Shown here: positions 56,602-64,000 of the stretch, one piece after another
Layout: each line of letters opens with the position of its first letter
How positions within the stretch are numbered: the stretch's first letter is position 1
Origin: Phragmites australis
Taxonomy: Eukaryota; Streptophyta; Magnoliopsida; Poales; Poaceae
DNA: 64,000 nucleotides
NCBI RefSeq assembly: GCF_958298935.1
Contig: NC_084924.1
Span: forward strand, 2,852,001-2,916,000
Direction of reading: 5' to 3'
The notes under the pieces: generated by a model
What the model was told of the DNA's origin: nothing
Databases searched by the model: none
Seen by the model: only the letters and a program-made list of their open reading frames with translations
Position numbers and translations under genes: made by a program

Positions 56602-59234
56602 ATGGAGGCGGTCGCGGCTGCGGGCGGCGCGGGGCTGACCAGGTGGCAGGCGGCGGCGCTGTCGGCGGTGGCGGGGTGGGTGTGGGCGGCCTCGTTCTAC
56701 GACCTCACGCGGCGGGCGCGCGCGCTCGCGCAGCCGTGGGTCACCCGCCGGGTGCTCGCGGAGACGCCGGCCATCCTCAGGTTCCAGGTCCGTCCGCTCT
56801 TACGCCATCTCTCTCCCCTCCTGTTTGCTTCCGACTAATCACTGGCGAGGAAGGTCGGAGAAAGTAAGGAAGGAAATTACCGCATTCGTGGTTCTTGTTT
56901 TACGAATGGTAGAATATGTACCTGCTATAATGCGTGATTGATGTTTCTCTCTCGGGCTTCGCGTCCTTGATGTTTGTAGGATCAGTAACTTTGTAGTATG
57001 AAGGACTGGTAGAGGGAGGGGAGGTGGCTGAATTAACAAGACTAATTGGAGATGAACTTGGCTTTAATTCTCCAAACTCTAACTGGGGGTGGATAGGATA
57101 TAAACAAAGATAAAATTTGTCTTACAAGATCATTGGTATCTTAGTTTTGTGAATTTATTACTTACCTTCGATGTTTAAGTTGTTCCTTGTAAGATTCTAA
57201 AGTTAATTTCTCGTTGGCTGTTGAATTATTGCAGAAGTTGCATCACAAGTTGCTGGACAATTTCTTCTCTGTGCTGTCATGCATTGTCGCTGTGCCCTTC
57301 TACACGGGATTCCTTTCTCTCCTTTTCTGGGTATGTCCTGTCTTGTTGCATTCTGATTGCCTTACCTTTTCCATTTTCTGTAGCTCCCTTCGATTCTGAA
57401 TTGTTGTTGTTTTTGTAAATATTGTAGAGTGGACACAGCAAGCTGGCTAGGCAGATGACCCTCCTCCTTGCTTTCTGCGATTACCTCGGCAACTCTGTCA
57501 AGGTTTATCATTTATTCATCATACAATGGAAGGGATAAGCATTGGTTTAGCTGTTGACAATCTGAATATTTGTGGGTTGTAGGATATAGTCTCTGCTCCT
57601 CGGCCAAGCTCTCCTCCTGTTAGAAGAGTGACAGCTACTGAAGATGAGAAGGAAAATGCCATGGAGTATGGGCTGCCTTCATCGCATGCCCTCAATACTG
57701 TTTGTTTGATGGGGTATACTCATGTTCTTATTTGTGGATGAGGGAAGCTTGAAGGGAATTGTTGGCTAATTCTACCTTCGATGAACACAGATATCTGTTG
57801 CATTATGTCCTCAACTATGGAGCACATGGCACTTTTATGATTGCTGCCGGTGTATCTCTTGCTCTCTTGCTTGTTATGCTAATTGGCATTGGTGAGTCTG
57901 AGTTCTCTAGGCTACTGTTTTCTTGACTTACCAGAGTATACTGACGATTTGGTTTTCTTGAAATTGACAGGAAGGATATATTTGGGTATGCACAGCTTGA
58001 TCGACGTTATTGCTGGGACCGGTTTTGGCATTGTCATCCTCGCATTCTGGTTGGTTGTGCATGACCATGTTGATACCTTTGTTATCTCTGGGCAAAACGG
58101 TATGTCCATACACCTCGGTGCTTGCGTACTGCATTCTTGGTAGCACATAAGATGTGATATTGAAAGTTGAAAAGTATCCTCATGATTTTCTGACTTTGCA
58201 GTAGCATCCTTCTGGGCAGGCCTTTCTCTATTGATGTGCTTTGCATATCCAAAGCCAGAATTCCCAACTCCTAGCTTTGAATACCATGCAGCATTCAACG
58301 GGGTTGCTTTCGGAATTGTAAGAACTTTGTTTCTGACTTAAGATTGCTTAATCAACAATTTTGTTGCCCCCTAAAGGCCTAAACATGCTAATGTCATACT
58401 GGATTCTGGTCAAACTGAAGACATGATATACAATTCTACACCGGTCTTAGACTATAAATCAAAATAATTTAAGATAAAATTAGATGGCGTGCACTCTGGT
58501 TGTTTGTCAACTTGCTCAACCATGTGTTTATAATCTCAATAGTTTTTACTTCAATTTACTCGTAGAATTCATAATATTGATAAAACCCTAAAAATTACTA
58601 TACTTGACATTGACTAAATATGTATACTGTCCCAATAAATTCCACAGTACAAATATTTATATAATGAGAATTAGCTAGCAATCTCTATCTTGGCATCTAC
58701 TATCTTCATAATTCAAAAAGATCTTTAGGTCTTTCTCCTTTGTCTGTATATTCATTTATTGGTACAAACATGTTCACCGTTCTGAATAATATGGTCTACA
58801 TGAAGTATCTCTGACATTGTTGTTTTTACAAACTGATTCAGGTCTACGGCATCCAACAAACCTACTTCCATTTCAACACCCCTGACGTCCCCCTCATCTT
58901 CAGCCCGCAGCTACCCCTCCTTGCATTTGCCGGGCGGGTCCTCGTTGGGATCCCGATCATCCTAGTCGCGAAATTCTGCAGCAAAGCTCTATCCAAGTGG
59001 CTGCTGCCCGTCATTTGCAGCACCTTGGGCATCCCCATTGTATCATCCTGCTATGTTCCGGCGCTGAAGGCCAACAAGAACAAGAACAAGTCCGGTTACC
59101 TCCAGAAGGTCTTCTTCCTCTTCCCTCAGAAGGCATACGACGTGGACACCGGCATCAGGTTCGTCCAGTACGCCAGCCTCGCGTGGGCCGTGGTCGACTT
59201 GGTGCCAGCCATATTCACTCATTTTAATTTGTAG
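56602..59234 (+). CDS. LPPD: Long-chain-base-1-phosphate phosphatase (lipid phosphate phosphatase delta)
   Basis: Eight exons: 56602-56787, 57235-57330, 57428-57502, 57583-57713, 57791-57891, 57971-58099, 58202-58317 and 58842-59234; 1227 nt, 408 aa. PAP2 signature: motif 1 KDIVSAPRP (119-127), motif 2 PSSH (151-154), motif 3 with R198, H204 and D208 (GRIYLGMHSLID). Several hydrophobic helices follow, fitting an ER multi-pass protein. Arabidopsis LPPdelta/SPP1 (about 416 aa) removes phosphate from sphingoid-base phosphates, counteracting LCB kinase in stomatal and drought signalling. Start: the Met of MEAVAAAGG is the first in a good context (GAGATGG); the frame is open further upstream but GC-rich and not family-like. 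Confidence 0.88.
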
Positions 59235-61179
59235 CCAACCACACAACACAACAATGTATCATTTTATTCTTTTTGGAGGCTTCAAATTGGCTATTCGCCT
59301 ATTCCTGCTCGTAACAAATCCATGATCTTATGAGGCTGTAAATTCGATGATCTCGCCCTTCTTTTTTGCATTGTATGCCCGCCTAGCTGTTCCAGCATGG
59401 GTGGTGTTTCTGTAGAGGTGTTTTGTACTAAGTAGCAATCAGAAAGTATTAATGTTCCAACTATTTCATGACAGTGACCACCAAGAGCACCATTTGTGCT
59501 TCCAACTGGTACTGAATCCTGATACTTAACCGCAAAGAAACGGCTTTTTCTTGCCTTGCATACAAGTGTTGGTGGTCCATCTTCGCGGATGCTACTTGTA
59601 TGCTCTGATCTCTACGTGTGTGTGCAGTTTATGCCCGTTAGGATTACCTAATTGCAAATGGCCTCTTTCTTTCATTTGAGTGCTGTATCGAAGGACTGGA
59701 GAAAATGAGAACACATGAAAGTTCAAGGCTGATGATCACAAGCACTTTCGACGGAAGTCTGAATTCTGAACGCCACTGCAGTTTCCTCGGAAACCAACAC
59801 CCATTTGCGCTGTAAAACACGCAGAGACTTCTGCTGCTGCCTTTGTGATCCTGTGCCCGGTTCATGCGACCAGAAAGCGACACAGGAGAATGGACAAGCA
59901 ACCAATCGCCATTAGCCAGCGGATTCCTAACGAATCCAGCGACGAGCCTCCCCTGTCATGACACGTTCTGTGGGCAGGGTGGCACCAGGGCCAGGCACGG
60001 CCTTCTGGACGCTAGGGATTCTGCTTTTTCAAGAAAGAAAATTAAAAACTCTTCAGATGGGATGAGATTCTTTTTCAGCAACGAAAGAGGCACTAGCAGC
60101 CCGCAACACACTTGAGCTCCTTTTAAGCCATTTAGCACATCAGTTCAGAAGAAGGTCGGATGGAGACCAAAAAGGCACTGTACGCTTCAAATTTAGAAGA
60201 TACAACCTCTATAGCTTGTGCTGTGAGAATATGGAAGCAACATTAACAAAACCCAATAAAAAAGATACTGCCGATCACTATCAATTGATTGTATACCACT
60301 AAAAATAGATTCGTTTCCCAGATGATCAGACATTCGCCATATTTTAGAGCATCAATACTGAACTGCTAGCTTCACCTTTGATATTTGGTTGCTTTCTAGT
60401 CATGGTGCACAACCCAATCGCAACATCATTACATCTCCTGGAAAGGATATTACTGTAGCACATGTTCATAGCCTCGGATAGGTAAAATTCCCAAAAATGT
60501 CTGAAATGGAGCAGATCACCCACGTACGAAACAAAAAAAAAAAACCTGGAAGCTAATCAGACCATCAGTTTCCCTATCGCAGGTACCAATGATCTTCATC
60601 CCGTCTTTATCAAAAGAAAAATAAAAGGCAAAACTGGGGCTCAAATGCTGGTTGCAAAGAAGCTACTTGGCTACTTGTGCATGAAAGCTAATTCTATACC
60701 GCAAATCAAGATGCAGTCAGAAAAAAACTAATGGCCCAACACAGAACCATACAATTGTTCACCTCTACAAGAATCAGAAAAAGGAAAAATCAAGTGAAAC
60801 AAGTGAACCGATGAGGACCCAACTCCGTTGCATGGCCAAAATCCATGTTCCATATTTGAAGCGGAAAGGGAACAAAATGAATACAAAGGCAATAGTTTCC
60901 TCTCTCATAGTACAGATTGCTGCTTGATGCTTGAACCCACCATTGCAGCTCCCAATCCAAAAGCATCAACCAGTTAGAGATAAGTGAGAACACAATGAAT
61001 CCTTCCAGCTGTAGGTATACACTTGAATCATGATGCAGCAAAGCAGCTTGCAATAGCTAAGGCGCCATGGGCAAAAATAATAAGAATAACACACAAGGGA
61101 TTCAAGCAAAAAAATATCTGCAACCAGGAAACTTCACCTATCTATCAAACCTTTGCTGCAGATCCACATCACTTTTCCA
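59235..61179. other. Convergent intergenic interval
   Basis: It holds the 3' flanks of the phosphatase gene (plus) and the PP2A gene (minus). No coding exon recognised. Confidence 0.55.
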
Positions 61180-63669
<2,490 letters not shown>

Positions 63670-64000
63670 CTGTAAGTATGACAAAACCAATCACCAAAAG
63701 TCAAATAACACAACAGAATAAGAACTACATCACCAAATGGCACAGATCATCTGAAAGAGTTACAATCGGAAGGTGTATCTTCCATTGGCATACCAACTAA
63801 AGAAAATCTAAACCCATACCAGTTGGCAGACATAATAAAGAACAAAGAAATATGAGAACGGATTGTCATGGATTGAAATAGTATAGAATACAGCTGAAGG
63901 TCTGTAGTTCAGGAAAACTCTTTTAGTGAACTCTCCAGAGATGTCCAACATTTTTTATCACTGAAAAGTGAAGTTGTATTAATTGATTCAGCATTTCACT
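63670..64000. other. Intron 1 of the PP2A gene (partial)
   Basis: AT-rich, no exon with the conserved N-terminus of PP2A catalytic subunits; the acceptor is at 63670-63671 (minus). Confidence 0.7.

Noticed and set aside
59644..60138. Small ORFs between the two convergent genes
   Set aside because: No conserved motif, no splice context; probably UTR or intergenic.

Overview
The window is nuclear DNA of a flowering plant, almost certainly a grass (Poaceae). It has intron-rich genes with GC-rich first exons, MITEs, and nested Ty3/gypsy elements of the Tat type. The species cannot be fixed from sequence alone. Exon structures below were assembled by hand from GT-AG sites, reading-frame continuity and family motifs.

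Genic left part (1-34,700). There is a frameshifted single-pass membrane-protein gene (minus, 1520-2461) and a 5'-adenylylsulfate reductase-like thioredoxin-fold gene (APRL, minus, 5144-9099). A divergent organellar-type elongation factor P gene follows (plus, 10873-15549) with a 14-nt microexon. Next comes a tandem segmental duplication. Copy 1 (15145-23407) and copy 2 (23408-34693) each carry the last two EF-P exons, the tail of a dead PTC52-like Rieske oxygenase gene (minus), and a complete peroxisomal acyl-activating enzyme gene (AAE17/18 type, 14 exons, 730 aa, ending SKL). The copies have diverged by a deletion with templated filler in copy 1, a small MULE-like insertion in the 5' leader of the copy-2 gene, and an 856-bp presence/absence difference.

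Transposon part (about 34,700-55,700). A 13.2-kb Tat-type LTR retrotransposon (34785-47939, minus, TSD GCATG) sits in an older, related element (LTRs 47997-48673 and 53379-55702). The young element has decayed gag-pol on the minus strand and, on the plus strand, an intact spliced 1021-aa reading frame with its own TATA box. The older element has lost gag-pol and keeps only the decayed counterpart of that antisense gene. Two solo LTRs with perfect 5-bp target duplications are nested in it (50333-51952, CTAAT; 53670-55322, GAAAC). The LTRs related to the young element carry variable arrays of a 73-bp repeat containing a CACGTG palindrome.

Genic right part (55,700-64,000). A dead zinc-finger homeodomain fragment (minus) is followed by a long-chain-base-phosphate phosphatase gene (plus, 56602-59234). 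Convergent to it is a PP2A catalytic subunit gene (minus, 61180-63669) whose first exon lies beyond the right edge.

The genes do not form a pathway; they are independent eukaryotic units. The most notable items are the spliced antisense gene of the retrotransposon, the AAE duplication with its repair scars, and the EF-P microexon with an Arg-tipped loop.
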